Source: JAKAVN01 sp963734845
Lineage (GTDB): Bacteria; Desulfobacterota; Binatia; Binatales; Binataceae
DNA: 64,000 nucleotides
NCBI GenBank assembly: GCA_963734845.1
Contig: CAVTIS010000001.1
Coordinates: forward strand, 371,845-435,844
Direction: 5' to 3'
In this document: piece after piece, positions 36,438 through 45,627 of the stretch
Position numbering within the stretch: position 1 is the first letter of the stretch
Layout: every line of letters begins with the position of its first letter
Made by a program: the position numbers and the translations under genes
The notes under the pieces: generated by a model
Database searches by the model: none
What the model was told of the DNA's origin: nothing
The model's input: the letters and a program-made list of their open reading frames with translations, nothing else

Positions 36438-37636
36438 GCCGCCCGCTCCGGATCGTAGCGCGCGGTCGACGGTCCCTTTTGCAGCAGCTCGTCAATCGCG
36501 CGGTAGTATTCCACGCGCTGGGCCGGCCAGCCCATGCGTTCCACCGCGCGGCGCGCGTTCAGCGCCAGTTCGGCCCGGCGCGCCGGATCGCGGTAAAGCT
36601 CCTCTATGGCGGCCGCCAAATCGCCGCTGTTGCCTGGTTCGAAAAATCGCACCGCCCGCTCGCCAAAATAGTGCTCGACCGTGCGCAAGCGGGCGACGAT
36701 CGTCGGAATGCCCAGCGCCGTATAGTCGAGCAGCTTGACCGGCAGCATCAAATGAGTCGCGTTGCTCGCCCGGTTCGGCACCAGCCCCACGTCAGCCTTG
36801 GCCAGCAGATGCGGTAGCTCGTGGATGGGAACCAGATCGGTGAAACTCACGCATTCCTCGAGATGCTTTTGCACCACGAGCTGTCTTGCCGTCTCGAGAT
36901 GGTCGCCCGCGCCGATCACCATCAGGTGCAGGCCGGGAACTCGCGCACGGGCGAGCGCTACCGCCTCGATCGCGATATCCAGGCCGAGCCGATGGGTCAC
37001 GGTGCCGTGGCAAGCCAGAGTGAAAGCACCATCGGTGTGGTCGCGCGCGCTCGGCAGGGCGGAGAAGATGGCCGGGTCGGGGGCGTTCATCACCGTCCTG
37101 ATCTTGTGCTCCGGGACCCCCGCCTTGATGAGGCGCACGCGATGCGGCGCATGCACCGCCAGCACCGTGTCGGCGAAGCTCGCGCTGATGCGCTCCTCCT
37201 GCATCAGCAACCGCGCGGCGATCGCGCCGCGCCGGCCCCCAAACTTGTCCTGGTAGAGCTCGGGCATCGTGTCGTGGATGTCGAGTACGATCTTGCTCCC
37301 GAAAAGGCGGGTCGGAAGCGCGCATAGCACCGCGGCGTCAGGCATCGTGCACACGATCGTCACGTCATAACGCTCGGCCATGCTCCGGCGCAGCGCCGCC
37401 CACGATGCTTTGGCAAAAAATCGCAAATAGCTCCTGACGTAGCTCGAGCGGCTGGCGCCCCGGTAACGGGGCATCTTGAGGCCGATGACATTGACCCCGT
37501 CAATCACCCCGTTGTGGCCGCTGTCAAGACACAGCACGTCGACGTGATCGCCGCGTTCGGCGAGCGCTTCGGCGTGGCGCTTGACGCGGCCGTCGTGGAC
37601 GTAAGTCGTATAGGCAATGAGGAGGATGCGAGCCAC
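36434..37636 (-). CDS. Glycosyltransferase family 4-type protein
   Basis: 400 residues, GT-B fold. The donor-binding region reads ELPHLLAKADVGLVPNRAS near 275 and the expected E-x7-E-like segment LLDYTALGIPTIVA near 304 follows. The N-terminal domain holds DVLCLDSGHNGV and DIHDTMPELY, typical of GT4 acceptor-side loops. It is cytoplasmic or membrane-associated and adds a sugar to the lipid-linked repeat unit. It starts nine bases after the deacetylase stop. Confidence 0.85.
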   Translation of the reverse strand: MARILLIAYTTYVHDGRVKRHAEALAERGDHVDVLCLDSGHNGVIDGVNVIGLKMPRYRGASRSSYVRSYLRFFAKASWAALRRSMAERYDVTIVCTMPDAAVLCALPTRLFGSKIVLDIHDTMPELYQDKFGGRRGAIAARLLMQEERISASFADTVLAVHAPHRVRLIKAGVPEHKIRTVMNAPDPAIFSALPSARDHTDGAFTLACHGTVTHRLGLDIAIEAVALARARVPGLHLMVIGAGDHLETARQLVVQKHLEECVSFTDLVPIHELPHLLAKADVGLVPNRASNATHLMLPVKLLDYTALGIPTIVARLRTVEHYFGERAVRFFEPGNSGDLAAAIEELYRDPARRAELALNARRAVERMGWPAQRVEYYRAIDELLQKGPSTARYDPERAA

Positions 37637-37645
37637 TATGCGCTC

Positions 37646-38866
37646 CTAATTCACCAAAGGTTGGTCGCTGAGCCGGACCGCGGTCGCGCGCGCGGCTCCG
37701 GGACCAGTTATATGCGGACGGTTGTTTTCAATATGCAACTGCAGCTGGGCGCGTTGTTTCCACCAAGTGGCGGCCTCGGAAGGAAGCGCGCGCCACGCCA
37801 GCTCGATCTCGCCCAGCCGCTTGAGCAGTTCCCGGTACGCGTCGAGGTAAGCGCCGTCGCCGCAATAGTCAGGATGGGTGAGCGTGAGGATCATGCCGCC
37901 GAGCGAGGCAATCCATTTTGCCTTGGTCGTCCATACTGGCAGGGGCGCGCGGCGCAGCAGATGAATCAGGGTGTGGTCCTGCGGCAGCGTATAGGGCAAT
38001 TCGATCAGGCGCGAAAGATTGAACGGGAACAGGCTGCAGGTTCCACCGGGTTGCGGTTCATAGGGGTCGGTATCGGAAAAACTGGAATCGAAATCAAAGT
38101 CCATGGTGGCGATCGCTCGCGGATCGCGCAAAGTCGAGGGCGCGCGGAAGCCGCGGAGATCGTGTTCGGCGGCGAGGCGCTCGAGGATCGGCGCGAGCTC
38201 GGCAAAATCGCGATGACTGCGGAACAGGCGGCCGTCGTGGCTGAGCCCGTGGGCGCCGAACTCGAAGCCGCGCGCGCGCAGCTGCGCGACGCGGCGCCAG
38301 TCGATTGGATATTGCGCCAGCGGCAGATTCCAGGCCGAGCGAAAACCATGCTGCTCTTCGATCTCGGCCATCGCCTCCATCCGCTCGAAGCCCTTCGGAC
38401 TTTCCACGTCATGAGTGAGCACGATGCAGCACCGCGCGTTGTCGGGCCAGAAGCCGATGTGCCACCCGTCTGTCAGGCCGTGGACCTCAAGGCTCTGCCG
38501 TACCCAGTCGCGACGGAGTTCGACCAGCGCGCTTTCGCACGGCCAGGACGGAAACTCCAGCGGCGTGCGCGCGCGGATCGCGGCCGAGTTGAGTCGATGG
38601 CGCAGGCTTTGCGGAATCAGACGTTTGACATAGTAGTAGGCGCGCATCGCGGTGGGAGGATGGCGATCTTCCTCCGGGAGATATTGCTCGAGCAGCAGTC
38701 GTTCGGCCGCGGCCTCTGAGGGCCCAATCGTCGGCTCCAGAGCGGTGCGCCACTGCTCGGGCAGCTTCCAGAAGCTGAACGCGTCGTTGCGCCCGGGCCT
38801 CTCGACCCGAACCGCGCTCTCTGAGAACGCCGCATGATCGACCGGCAGCTTGAGACTCAGCGCCAT
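37646..38866 (-). CDS. Polysaccharide deacetylase family protein
   Basis: 406 residues from ATG 38866 (the frame runs on to 39010 in shadow of the upstream gene). NodB-type motifs: IVLTHDVESP near 150 (TxDD-like with Asp), GAHGLSHDGR near 195 (H-x3-H metal pair), RAPSTLRD near 225 as motif 3, and LTHPDYCGD near 338 as the late His motif. It probably removes N- or O-acyl groups from the exopolysaccharide or its precursor, and would act on the acetamido sugars made by the WlbA/B/C-like enzymes. Start overlaps the GT2 stop by ten bases. Confidence 0.82.
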   Translation of the reverse strand: MALSLKLPVDHAAFSESAVRVERPGRNDAFSFWKLPEQWRTALEPTIGPSEAAAERLLLEQYLPEEDRHPPTAMRAYYYVKRLIPQSLRHRLNSAAIRARTPLEFPSWPCESALVELRRDWVRQSLEVHGLTDGWHIGFWPDNARCCIVLTHDVESPKGFERMEAMAEIEEQHGFRSAWNLPLAQYPIDWRRVAQLRARGFEFGAHGLSHDGRLFRSHRDFAELAPILERLAAEHDLRGFRAPSTLRDPRAIATMDFDFDSSFSDTDPYEPQPGGTCSLFPFNLSRLIELPYTLPQDHTLIHLLRRAPLPVWTTKAKWIASLGGMILTLTHPDYCGDGAYLDAYRELLKRLGEIELAWRALPSEAATWWKQRAQLQLHIENNRPHITGPGAARATAVRLSDQPLVN

Positions 38867-39714
38867 ACCGACTCCATTCGAAGAAGCCTGCGTAACTGTT
38901 GACGGCGTACAAATCTGATCACGGCGGGCGATACCGGCCGCGGCGAACGCTGCATCGCGCCTTCGAGGTACCCGGCCATCATCGCCATGCCGCCGACGAG
39001 CGGCGGCCACTTGAGCCCGTCCCGCAGTGCACGCGCCGCCAGAAAGAGCGGCGAGTAGCCGACGTTGTACGCGGCGCGGCCGGCTGCCCTACGCCCGTGC
39101 CACAGGCCACCGGCGGCGCCCTGCGGACGATGATGGTCGGCGCGGATATGGCGGAAGTTGCGGGTGCCGAAGCCGAGCATCATCGCCCGCACCTCGTCTA
39201 TCGTGTCCCAGCCTAGCCCGGCCTCGAGGCCGCCGATCGCGGCGAAGCATGCGCTGGAGTAAAGCTTGGCGGCGCCGCGGGTATGGAACGATGGCGCCGG
39301 AATCTCGCACCACCGCGCACCTTGCGTTTCGTACAGCGTGGGCCCGGCGATTCCCAAGCGCGGATCCTTTTCCATTTCCGCCAGCAGCAACTCGGCGAAC
39401 TGCGGCTTGAAGGTCAGATCGGCATCCAGGCGCAGGATTGCATCGTAGCCCTCCCACGCTTCGCGCGGCAGAAAGCGCATGATCACCGACTCGCCGCCCG
39501 GTGCGCGCGCGCCGCCACGCGGCAAATGTTGCGGCTCGATCCAGGGATGGTAGTGTGCCGCGCGATCTAGAATCTCACCGGTGCGATCGGTCGACCCGTC
39601 GTCGATGACGATCCAGCGCTCGGGCCGGCGAGTCTGCGCGACCATCGAGACGAGCAACCGCGGCAGCAACCGCTCCTCGTCGCGCGCGGGGGTTATGGCG
39701 ATATAGCGTTTCAT
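38857..39714 (-). CDS. Glycosyltransferase family 2 protein
   Basis: 285 residues, GT-A fold: ITPARDEERLLPRLL near residue 8, VIDDGSTDRTGEIL near 36 (the donor-binding Asp pair) and RLDADLTFKPQ near 95 (the D-x-D). C-terminal portion has one possible membrane-associated segment (RALRDGLKWPPLVGGMAMMAGYL). It lies in the exopolysaccharide operon and is preceded, with a four-base ATGA overlap, by the short ORF at 39711-39794. Confidence 0.88.
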   Translation of the reverse strand: MKRYIAITPARDEERLLPRLLVSMVAQTRRPERWIVIDDGSTDRTGEILDRAAHYHPWIEPQHLPRGGARAPGGESVIMRFLPREAWEGYDAILRLDADLTFKPQFAELLLAEMEKDPRLGIAGPTLYETQGARWCEIPAPSFHTRGAAKLYSSACFAAIGGLEAGLGWDTIDEVRAMMLGFGTRNFRHIRADHHRPQGAAGGLWHGRRAAGRAAYNVGYSPLFLAARALRDGLKWPPLVGGMAMMAGYLEGAMQRSPRPVSPAVIRFVRRQQLRRLLRMESVWR

Positions 39715-39794
39715 GCGAAGTCACCACCGGGTGCGGTTCCGAGCGGATGCGCCACCGGATCACCGGTCTTAAGATTCTGTTGCCGAGCCATCAT
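39711..39794 (-). CDS. 27-residue ORF between flippase and GT2 genes
   Basis: A short frame (starts MMARQQNLKTGDP, ends GTAPGGDFA) that fills most of the 112-base gap between the flippase and the GT2 gene. AGAGGA is placed about nine bases before its ATG and its stop overlaps the GT2 start as ATGA, so it could serve as a translational coupler. The peptide has no recognisable domain and could equally be chance. Confidence 0.3.
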   Translation of the reverse strand: MMARQQNLKTGDPVAHPLGTAPGGDFA

Positions 39795-39826
39795 GCTTGT
39801 GCGGTCCTCTTCGCCCCGCGCCCGTC

Positions 39827-41341
39827 TCACGCTTGCGCTTGCGACGGCTTGGGCCGCGCGCTCGGCACAAACGCCTTGCCGATCAGTTCCATCGCGTTGG
39901 AGCGCTCCAGCCAGAGGTAAACCAGCGCCGGCGGCAACGCCGCGGCTACCAGCATCGTCGCTCCGCCGGCCTCGGCGAGCGTCGCAACGGTTCTTCCGGC
40001 CACGGTCGCCAACGCGCAAAGCAACGCGAGACGCACCGCCGGCATCGCCGACCGCGCCAGATCGCGCAAGGTCAGCCCGATAAGCGCGCACGCCACTGCC
40101 TGCCCGCCTATGCTCACCAAGCCTTCGACCACGCTCATGCCCACACTGACCCCGAACAGCCCAAACCGCGCCAGCCCCGTCACCGCAATCACCAGCAACG
40201 TGAGCCGCACTCCGTGCAGGTACATGTCGATTGCCGGACGATTCTTGCTGTAGAACACCGAGCCGATTCCCAGCCGCAATCCGCTGAGCGCCAGACCCGG
40301 CGCAAGCAGCCGCATCGGCAGCTCCGAGGGGACCCACTGGGGGCCATAGATCGTGCGCAGGATTTCCGGCGCCGCGATCGCGGCGCAGGCCGCGATCGGG
40401 AGCACCACTCGCGCCATGTAGTCGAAGAAGTCGAGATAGGCGCGGGCGAGCGCTTTCTGGTCATCCTGTAACTGGCAGAACGCCGGGAAGGTTACGCGCC
40501 CGGCGACGCGATGGAGCCGGTCGGGCACAAAGCGCAACAGGTCCCAGGCCATCCCATAGAAGCCGAGCGCCGAACTGCCTAGCAGGCGTCCCACGAGCAG
40601 ATAGTCCGCGTTCGAAGAGAGCACATAGACGATGCGGCTGCCCCATGCGGCGATCGAAAAGCGCGCGAAATCGCGCGCCGCCTGTAGGGTGGGCCAGCCG
40701 CGCGGCAATTGCGGATTGGCGAGCCAGATCGCGATAGCGTGTACGGTAAAGCGCGCTGCGAGACCCGCCGGCAGCACCCACACCGGCATCTTGTGCCATA
40801 GAACGAACAGCGCGACGCCGATGAATGCGATTTCCGCGACGATGTCCGCGGCCGCAAGCGCGGTGAAGTTGAGCGCCCGCCGCAAACGCGCGCTCGGCAC
40901 CACGGCGGTCGCGTCGAGTAGGATGGGCAGGCATAGCAACCGCGCGCCGTCGGTCAGCTTTGGCATGCCCATCGCCGTCGCAATAATGGGAGCCGCGAAA
41001 TACAGGATCGTCACCGCGCTCAACGCTGCCAGCATACTCAGCCACCAGGCCGTGGCTTCGTGGGCCGGGGTTATTTCCTTGCGCTGGACGAGCGCGTCCG
41101 GAATGCCTGACTCATTGCTCAGAGTGGTGAGCACGGCGACCACGAGGAGCACCCTGAAAACTCCGAACTCGTCTGGACCAAGTGCACGCGCCAACACCAC
41201 GAAGCCGCCCAGGCGCACCGCCTGAACAACAAACTCGGCGATCACGTTGTCGCGCACGCTGCGCGCGACCGCCTGCCACAACGAATGGCGCGGCTCCGTG
41301 GCCGGTGACTCCACGGTCGGCGGGGCCGGCATATCGCTCAT
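39827..41341 (-). CDS. Oligosaccharide flippase (Wzx/MOP-type)
   Basis: 504 residues with about 12-14 hydrophobic helices. The N-terminal helices with RALGPDEFGVFRVL near residue 54 are typical of the polysaccharide-transport branch of the MATE/MOP superfamily. It would flip the undecaprenyl-linked repeat unit across the inner membrane for the polymerase at 30909. Its start overlaps the sugar transferase stop by four bases. Confidence 0.87.
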   Translation of the reverse strand: MSDMPAPPTVESPATEPRHSLWQAVARSVRDNVIAEFVVQAVRLGGFVVLARALGPDEFGVFRVLLVVAVLTTLSNESGIPDALVQRKEITPAHEATAWWLSMLAALSAVTILYFAAPIIATAMGMPKLTDGARLLCLPILLDATAVVPSARLRRALNFTALAAADIVAEIAFIGVALFVLWHKMPVWVLPAGLAARFTVHAIAIWLANPQLPRGWPTLQAARDFARFSIAAWGSRIVYVLSSNADYLLVGRLLGSSALGFYGMAWDLLRFVPDRLHRVAGRVTFPAFCQLQDDQKALARAYLDFFDYMARVVLPIAACAAIAAPEILRTIYGPQWVPSELPMRLLAPGLALSGLRLGIGSVFYSKNRPAIDMYLHGVRLTLLVIAVTGLARFGLFGVSVGMSVVEGLVSIGGQAVACALIGLTLRDLARSAMPAVRLALLCALATVAGRTVATLAEAGGATMLVAAALPPALVYLWLERSNAMELIGKAFVPSARPKPSQAQA

Positions 41342-42774
41342 ACACCGCTTCCCCGAAGCATCGCCGGCACGGTTCTGGCCAGGATTCGCAGGTCGCCGGT
41401 GAACGACCAGCTCTGGAGATACTGCACGTCGAGCTCGACCATCTCGTCGAACGAGAGATGGTTGCGGCCGCTAACCTGCCACAGGCCGGTAATTCCGGGC
41501 GCCGCCTGCAGGCGCCGCAGATGCCACGGTTCGTAGAGCTCAAGCTCGTAGGGCAGAGCAGGGCGCGGCCCAATCAGGCTCATCTCGCCGCTTATCACGT
41601 TGACCAGTTGCGGCAGCTCGTCGACGCTGAAGCGACGGAGCCAGCGGCCGACGGCGGTTACGCGCTGGTCGTTCGCGAGCTTGAATACGCGCTCGCCGCC
41701 CGACCCGTTTTGCGCTGCCGCCTCGCCCTGGCGAATCCATTGCCGAACGTAGTCGCGATGCGAGGAATCGTCGTCCGCCGATCGCATCGTGCGCAGTTTG
41801 AGCATGTTGAAGGGCCGCCCGCGCATTCCGACGCGCGTCTGGCGGAACAGGATCGGGCCACCGTCGAAGATCCGGATAGCGAGCGCGCCCAGAGCCAGCA
41901 CGGGCGAGGCGGCGATCAGAATGAACGTCCCCGCGGCCACGTCGAACGCCCGCTTGAGCGCGAAATTGAGGCCTTCAATATTCGATCCGCTCGGGCTGAT
42001 GAGCGGTACCACGCCGAACATATCCACCCGCAGGCCGCCGTTGGGCCACTTCGACACCCACGGCATGAGCCACCAGCGCAGGCGTTGCTGCTCGCACAGT
42101 CCGATGATTCGCTCGTGCTGTTCGCGCGGCGCGTCGGGCAGCACGATAGCGGCTTCAAGGCAGGGATAGAGGGCCGCGATTTCGCCGAGACGCTCGGGCG
42201 CGCCAAGCACCGGACAACCGCGGTACTGGCGGAATTCGCAATCGCTGTCGAGGAAGCCCACCATTTCGTAGGGCGTCATCTCGTCCAGAATCTGATCGCA
42301 CAGGTAGCGCGCGAATCGGTTGCTTCCGATCAGGACCAGCGGGATCGCATTCTTGGGATTGGCGTAAAAGCGCCTGATGCATTGTCGCATCGCGACCCGT
42401 CCCGCGGAGACGGTCACGATGCTGAGCGCGTAGGCGAGGATCACCGTGAGCCGCGAAACATCTATGTGCACCAGGAATCCGACCAACAGGGTGAGCACCG
42501 CCGCATACGAGCAGCCGCGCACGATGCTGACCGATTCCTGCAAGCCGCCGTTGCGCGTCCGGTAGAGGTCGCACGCGCGAAACACCAGGATCCACAGACA
42601 AACGACCGCAAACACGCTGAAGCACAGCAGCGCTGGATTGTTGTCCAGCAGGCGGTCTTCCATCGCGCCCGCCGGGTCGTGCAGCATCAGGGCCGTCGCG
42701 AATGCGGCGATCAGCGCGACGCCGTCACTGGCTGCGAACAGCGCCTTTTGTTTTTGTAGTTCACCGGCGAACAT
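41338..42774 (-). CDS. Polyprenyl-phosphate sugar-1-phosphate transferase (WcaJ/WbaP-like)
   Basis: 478 residues: about four or five N-terminal membrane helices, a nucleotide-binding-like middle part (VLIGSNRFARYL near 173), then the bacterial sugar transferase domain from about residue 285 with FRQTRVGMRGRPFNMLKLRTM near 321 and SLIGPRPALP near 406. It initiates the repeat unit by moving sugar-1-phosphate from a UDP-sugar to undecaprenyl phosphate. Confidence 0.93.
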   Translation of the reverse strand: MFAGELQKQKALFAASDGVALIAAFATALMLHDPAGAMEDRLLDNNPALLCFSVFAVVCLWILVFRACDLYRTRNGGLQESVSIVRGCSYAAVLTLLVGFLVHIDVSRLTVILAYALSIVTVSAGRVAMRQCIRRFYANPKNAIPLVLIGSNRFARYLCDQILDEMTPYEMVGFLDSDCEFRQYRGCPVLGAPERLGEIAALYPCLEAAIVLPDAPREQHERIIGLCEQQRLRWWLMPWVSKWPNGGLRVDMFGVVPLISPSGSNIEGLNFALKRAFDVAAGTFILIAASPVLALGALAIRIFDGGPILFRQTRVGMRGRPFNMLKLRTMRSADDDSSHRDYVRQWIRQGEAAAQNGSGGERVFKLANDQRVTAVGRWLRRFSVDELPQLVNVISGEMSLIGPRPALPYELELYEPWHLRRLQAAPGITGLWQVSGRNHLSFDEMVELDVQYLQSWSFTGDLRILARTVPAMLRGSGV

Positions 42775-42777
42775 GCT

Positions 42778-43986
42778 TCACTCGCCACGCTCCGGGGGGA
42801 GAGCGGAGACGGCCGCGTTTCGGCGAGGCCCGCCAGCGAATAGGGTCGGACGTTTGCGCACGGTTGCGGTCACGACCTCGGCCACCCTACGCACTTCGGC
42901 GTCGGTCAAATGCGGATGCATCGGGAGCGAGACCTCGGTGTCCGCGATCATTTCGCTCACCGGAAAATCCTTGGGTCGATAACCAAGGTCACGGCAGGCC
43001 GGCTGCAGATGCAGGGGCACCGGATAGTGGATGCCGCACTCGATGTTCTCGCTCAGCAGTGCCTGCCGAATTGCGTCGCGCTGGCGGCTGCGAACGGCGA
43101 AAAGATGATAGGCGGATGCGAACCCCTCGGGCTCGGTGGGCAGCACTAGGTCCGTGCCCTCAAGCAATTCGCAGTAGGCCTCGGCGACTTCGCGCCGGCG
43201 CCTGTTCCAGTCGGAGAGCCGCTCGAGCTTGGCCCGCAGCACTGCCGCCTGGATCGCGTCGAGGCGCGAGTTGTAACCGTAGTCCTGATGCGCATAGTGC
43301 GAGAGCCGTCCGTGGTCGCGCAGCAACCTGACCCGGTCTGCCAGTTCGTCGTTGTCGGTCACGACCGCTCCGCCGTCGCCCCAGGCGCCGAGGTTTTTGC
43401 CCGGATAGAAACTGAAGCATCCGGCCGCGCCGAGCGTGCCGGCGTATCTCCAGCGCTGGCCATCGTAAAACGACGCGCCATGGGCCTGACATGCGTCCTC
43501 GACGATCCGCAGTCCGAACTCCATCGCGATCTCCTGGATCTCGCGCATCGCCGCCGGCAGGCCATATAGATGTACCGGTACGATCGCGCGTAAACCGTGC
43601 GGCGATCGCCGGCGCCGCTCCACCAGATATTTACGCAGCGCGTGGGGATCGATGTTGCACGTTTCCGGATCGACATCGACCAGGGTAGGCCGGGCGCCGG
43701 TCTGGCGAATCGCGGCCGCGGTGGCGATGAAGGTCATCGGCGTCGTGATCACTTCGGTGCCGGGACCCACGCCGATCGCGAGCAGCGCCAGGCGTATGGC
43801 ATCAGTGCCGTTGGCGACCGAGACCACGTGCCGCACGCCGAGGTAAGTCGCGAACTCCTCCTCGAAGGCTTTGACGTGGGGACCGCCGATGTAGCCGGCG
43901 TTGAGATGAATCTTGATAAGGTCGCTTTCCACGCGCTCGCGCACTTCCGCGGTCTGCGCAGCCAAATCAGCGAATTTAATCTGCAT
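42778..43986 (-). CDS. DegT/DnrJ/EryC1-type sugar aminotransferase
   Basis: 402 residues, full-length fold-type I PLP enzyme. The PLP lysine is in FYPGKNLGAWGDGG near residue 202, with TDAIRLAL near 62 and EDACQAHGA near 166 for cofactor binding. With the neighbouring oxidoreductase and acetyltransferase it corresponds to the WlbC/WbpE aminotransferase that makes the 3-amino group of UDP-2,3-diamino-dideoxy uronic acids. That assignment is inference from neighbours. It overlaps the acetyltransferase by 11 bases. Confidence 0.88.
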   Translation of the reverse strand: MQIKFADLAAQTAEVRERVESDLIKIHLNAGYIGGPHVKAFEEEFATYLGVRHVVSVANGTDAIRLALLAIGVGPGTEVITTPMTFIATAAAIRQTGARPTLVDVDPETCNIDPHALRKYLVERRRRSPHGLRAIVPVHLYGLPAAMREIQEIAMEFGLRIVEDACQAHGASFYDGQRWRYAGTLGAAGCFSFYPGKNLGAWGDGGAVVTDNDELADRVRLLRDHGRLSHYAHQDYGYNSRLDAIQAAVLRAKLERLSDWNRRRREVAEAYCELLEGTDLVLPTEPEGFASAYHLFAVRSRQRDAIRQALLSENIECGIHYPVPLHLQPACRDLGYRPKDFPVSEMIADTEVSLPMHPHLTDAEVRRVAEVVTATVRKRPTLFAGGPRRNAAVSALPPERGE

Positions 43987-44515
43987 TGGACCCTCTCCTG
44001 TTGAAGTCTTCCTGGTTCAGGTGCGAAATAGGCCGGCGCACGCGGGCCGGATTGCCGGCCACCACCGCGCCCGGCGGCACGTCATGGGTCACCACCGCTC
44101 CGGCCCCGATCAGCGCGCGCGCGCCGATTTCGATTCCGCATAGGATCACCGCACCGCTTCCAATCGACGCCCCGCGCCGCACCAATGTGCCCTCCATCCG
44201 CCAGTCGCTCTCGGTCTGCGGCGTTCCGTCCTCGGTGGTCGCGCGCGGACTGCGGTCGTTGATGAAAACCACGCCGTGCCCGATAAAAACCTCGTCTTCG
44301 ATCGTCACCCCCGAACAGATGAAGGTGTGACTCGAAATCTTGCAGCGCTGGCCGATGGCGGCGCCGCGCTGGACCTCGACGAAGGGGCCCACGCGGGTAT
44401 CGTCACCGACCGCGCAGCCGTAAAGGTTGATGAACGGGCTCAGGCGCACACCTCGGCCGAGGCGGACATCGTCGGCCACGCAAGCCAGCCGCGGTATCTC
44501 TACTCCGATGTTCAT
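43976..44515 (-). CDS. Hexapeptide-repeat N-acetyltransferase (WlbB/WbpD-like)
   Basis: 179 residues of left-handed beta-helix hexapeptide repeats (VGPFVEVQRGAAIG, GSGAVILCGIEIGARALIGAGAVV). Catalytic His is likely in IGHGVVF near 77, with Asn/Asp in INDRSPR near 85, the same local pattern as WlbB. It acetylates a 3-amino sugar nucleotide with acetyl-CoA. It is placed between the aminotransferase and the oxidoreductase, overlapping both. Confidence 0.88.
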   Translation of the reverse strand: MNIGVEIPRLACVADDVRLGRGVRLSPFINLYGCAVGDDTRVGPFVEVQRGAAIGQRCKISSHTFICSGVTIEDEVFIGHGVVFINDRSPRATTEDGTPQTESDWRMEGTLVRRGASIGSGAVILCGIEIGARALIGAGAVVTHDVPPGAVVAGNPARVRRPISHLNQEDFNRRGSNAD

Positions 44516-45627
44516 GCGTCCACTCGCGCGGGGTTTTCGACCGGGACTTTGTTCCCGCCATTTTTCAGCGAAAGGTTTGCCGCGTGCAGTACGCTTACCA
44601 CCCGCGCGCCCGAGAGCCCGTCGGTGCGCGGCGTCTTACCGTTGCGAATACAATCGGCAAAGTGTTCGCACTCGGCCTTCAGCGGTTCCGTCTCCTCGAT
44701 GCGCGGAATCTGGATGTCGCCGTAGCGGTAGGAGAACTGGAAATCGCCGAAGGTATCGTAATAGCGCTGTACGTCGACGCCCTTGTCGTAGATGCGAATC
44801 TTCTCCTGCAGCGCGGTGTCGTCGTAGACCAGCATCTTGCGCGAGCCCACGATGGTCGTGCGGCGAATCTTGTTGGGATCGAGCCAGCTCACGTGAACGA
44901 AGGCGATCACGTTGTTCGCGAAGTGCAGGCCGAGCAGCGCCACGTCCTCGACCCCGTTGCCGTAGTGGCTTTGCCCCTGGCAGCTCACCGTCTCCGGCAT
45001 CCGCCCCATGATCATGAGGATGATCGAGATGTCGTGGGTCGCGAGGTCCCAGACCACGTTGACGTCGTGCTGAAAAAGCCCGAGGTTGGCGCGAATCGAG
45101 CTCACGTAAAAAACTTCGCCTAGCTCGCCCGACGAGATGACTTCGTGAATCTTGAGCACTGGCGCGCTGTACTCGAACGTATGCCCGGCCATCAGCACGC
45201 CCCCGCGCCGATGCGCGATCCGCATCAGGTCGGTAGCCTGCTCCGGCGACATCGCCAGCGGCTTCTCGACCAGCACCGACTTGCCCGCCTCCAGCACTCG
45301 CCGCGCCATCGGATAGTGGCTGCTGACCGGAGTGGCGATGATCACGCCTTCAATGTCCGGGTCATCGAGCACGTCCTCGAAGCGCAAATCGGTTTCGGCA
45401 CTCGGAAAGAGGCCGCGGACGCGCTCGCAGCGGGCGTAATCGAGATCGCAGGCGATGACCCGATCGGCGCACCGCAATTGGGAGAAGTTGCGGACCCAGT
45501 TGGGACCCCAATAGCCGAGGCCGACTACTGCGACGCCCCGCAGGCGCCTCGCCGCATGCGTAGCCGCGACGCCATTGTGCGCGTGCGTATCGGACCCTGC
45601 CTCAGTTGCACTGACAAGTTCACTCAT
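44512..45627 (-). CDS. Gfo/Idh/MocA oxidoreductase (WlbA/WbpB-like)
   Basis: 371 residues. Rossmann motif VVGLGYWGPNWVRNF near residue 34, EKPLA near 120 for the catalytic Lys, and WDLATHDI near 193 for the catalytic His region. In the WlbA/WbpB pathway such an enzyme oxidises C3 of UDP-N-acetyl-glucosaminuronate so that the aminotransferase can act. The operon neighbours fit. Start is coupled with the degenerate kinase gene by a four-base overlap. Confidence 0.88.
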   Translation of the reverse strand: MSELVSATEAGSDTHAHNGVAATHAARRLRGVAVVGLGYWGPNWVRNFSQLRCADRVIACDLDYARCERVRGLFPSAETDLRFEDVLDDPDIEGVIIATPVSSHYPMARRVLEAGKSVLVEKPLAMSPEQATDLMRIAHRRGGVLMAGHTFEYSAPVLKIHEVISSGELGEVFYVSSIRANLGLFQHDVNVVWDLATHDISIILMIMGRMPETVSCQGQSHYGNGVEDVALLGLHFANNVIAFVHVSWLDPNKIRRTTIVGSRKMLVYDDTALQEKIRIYDKGVDVQRYYDTFGDFQFSYRYGDIQIPRIEETEPLKAECEHFADCIRNGKTPRTDGLSGARVVSVLHAANLSLKNGGNKVPVENPARVDA

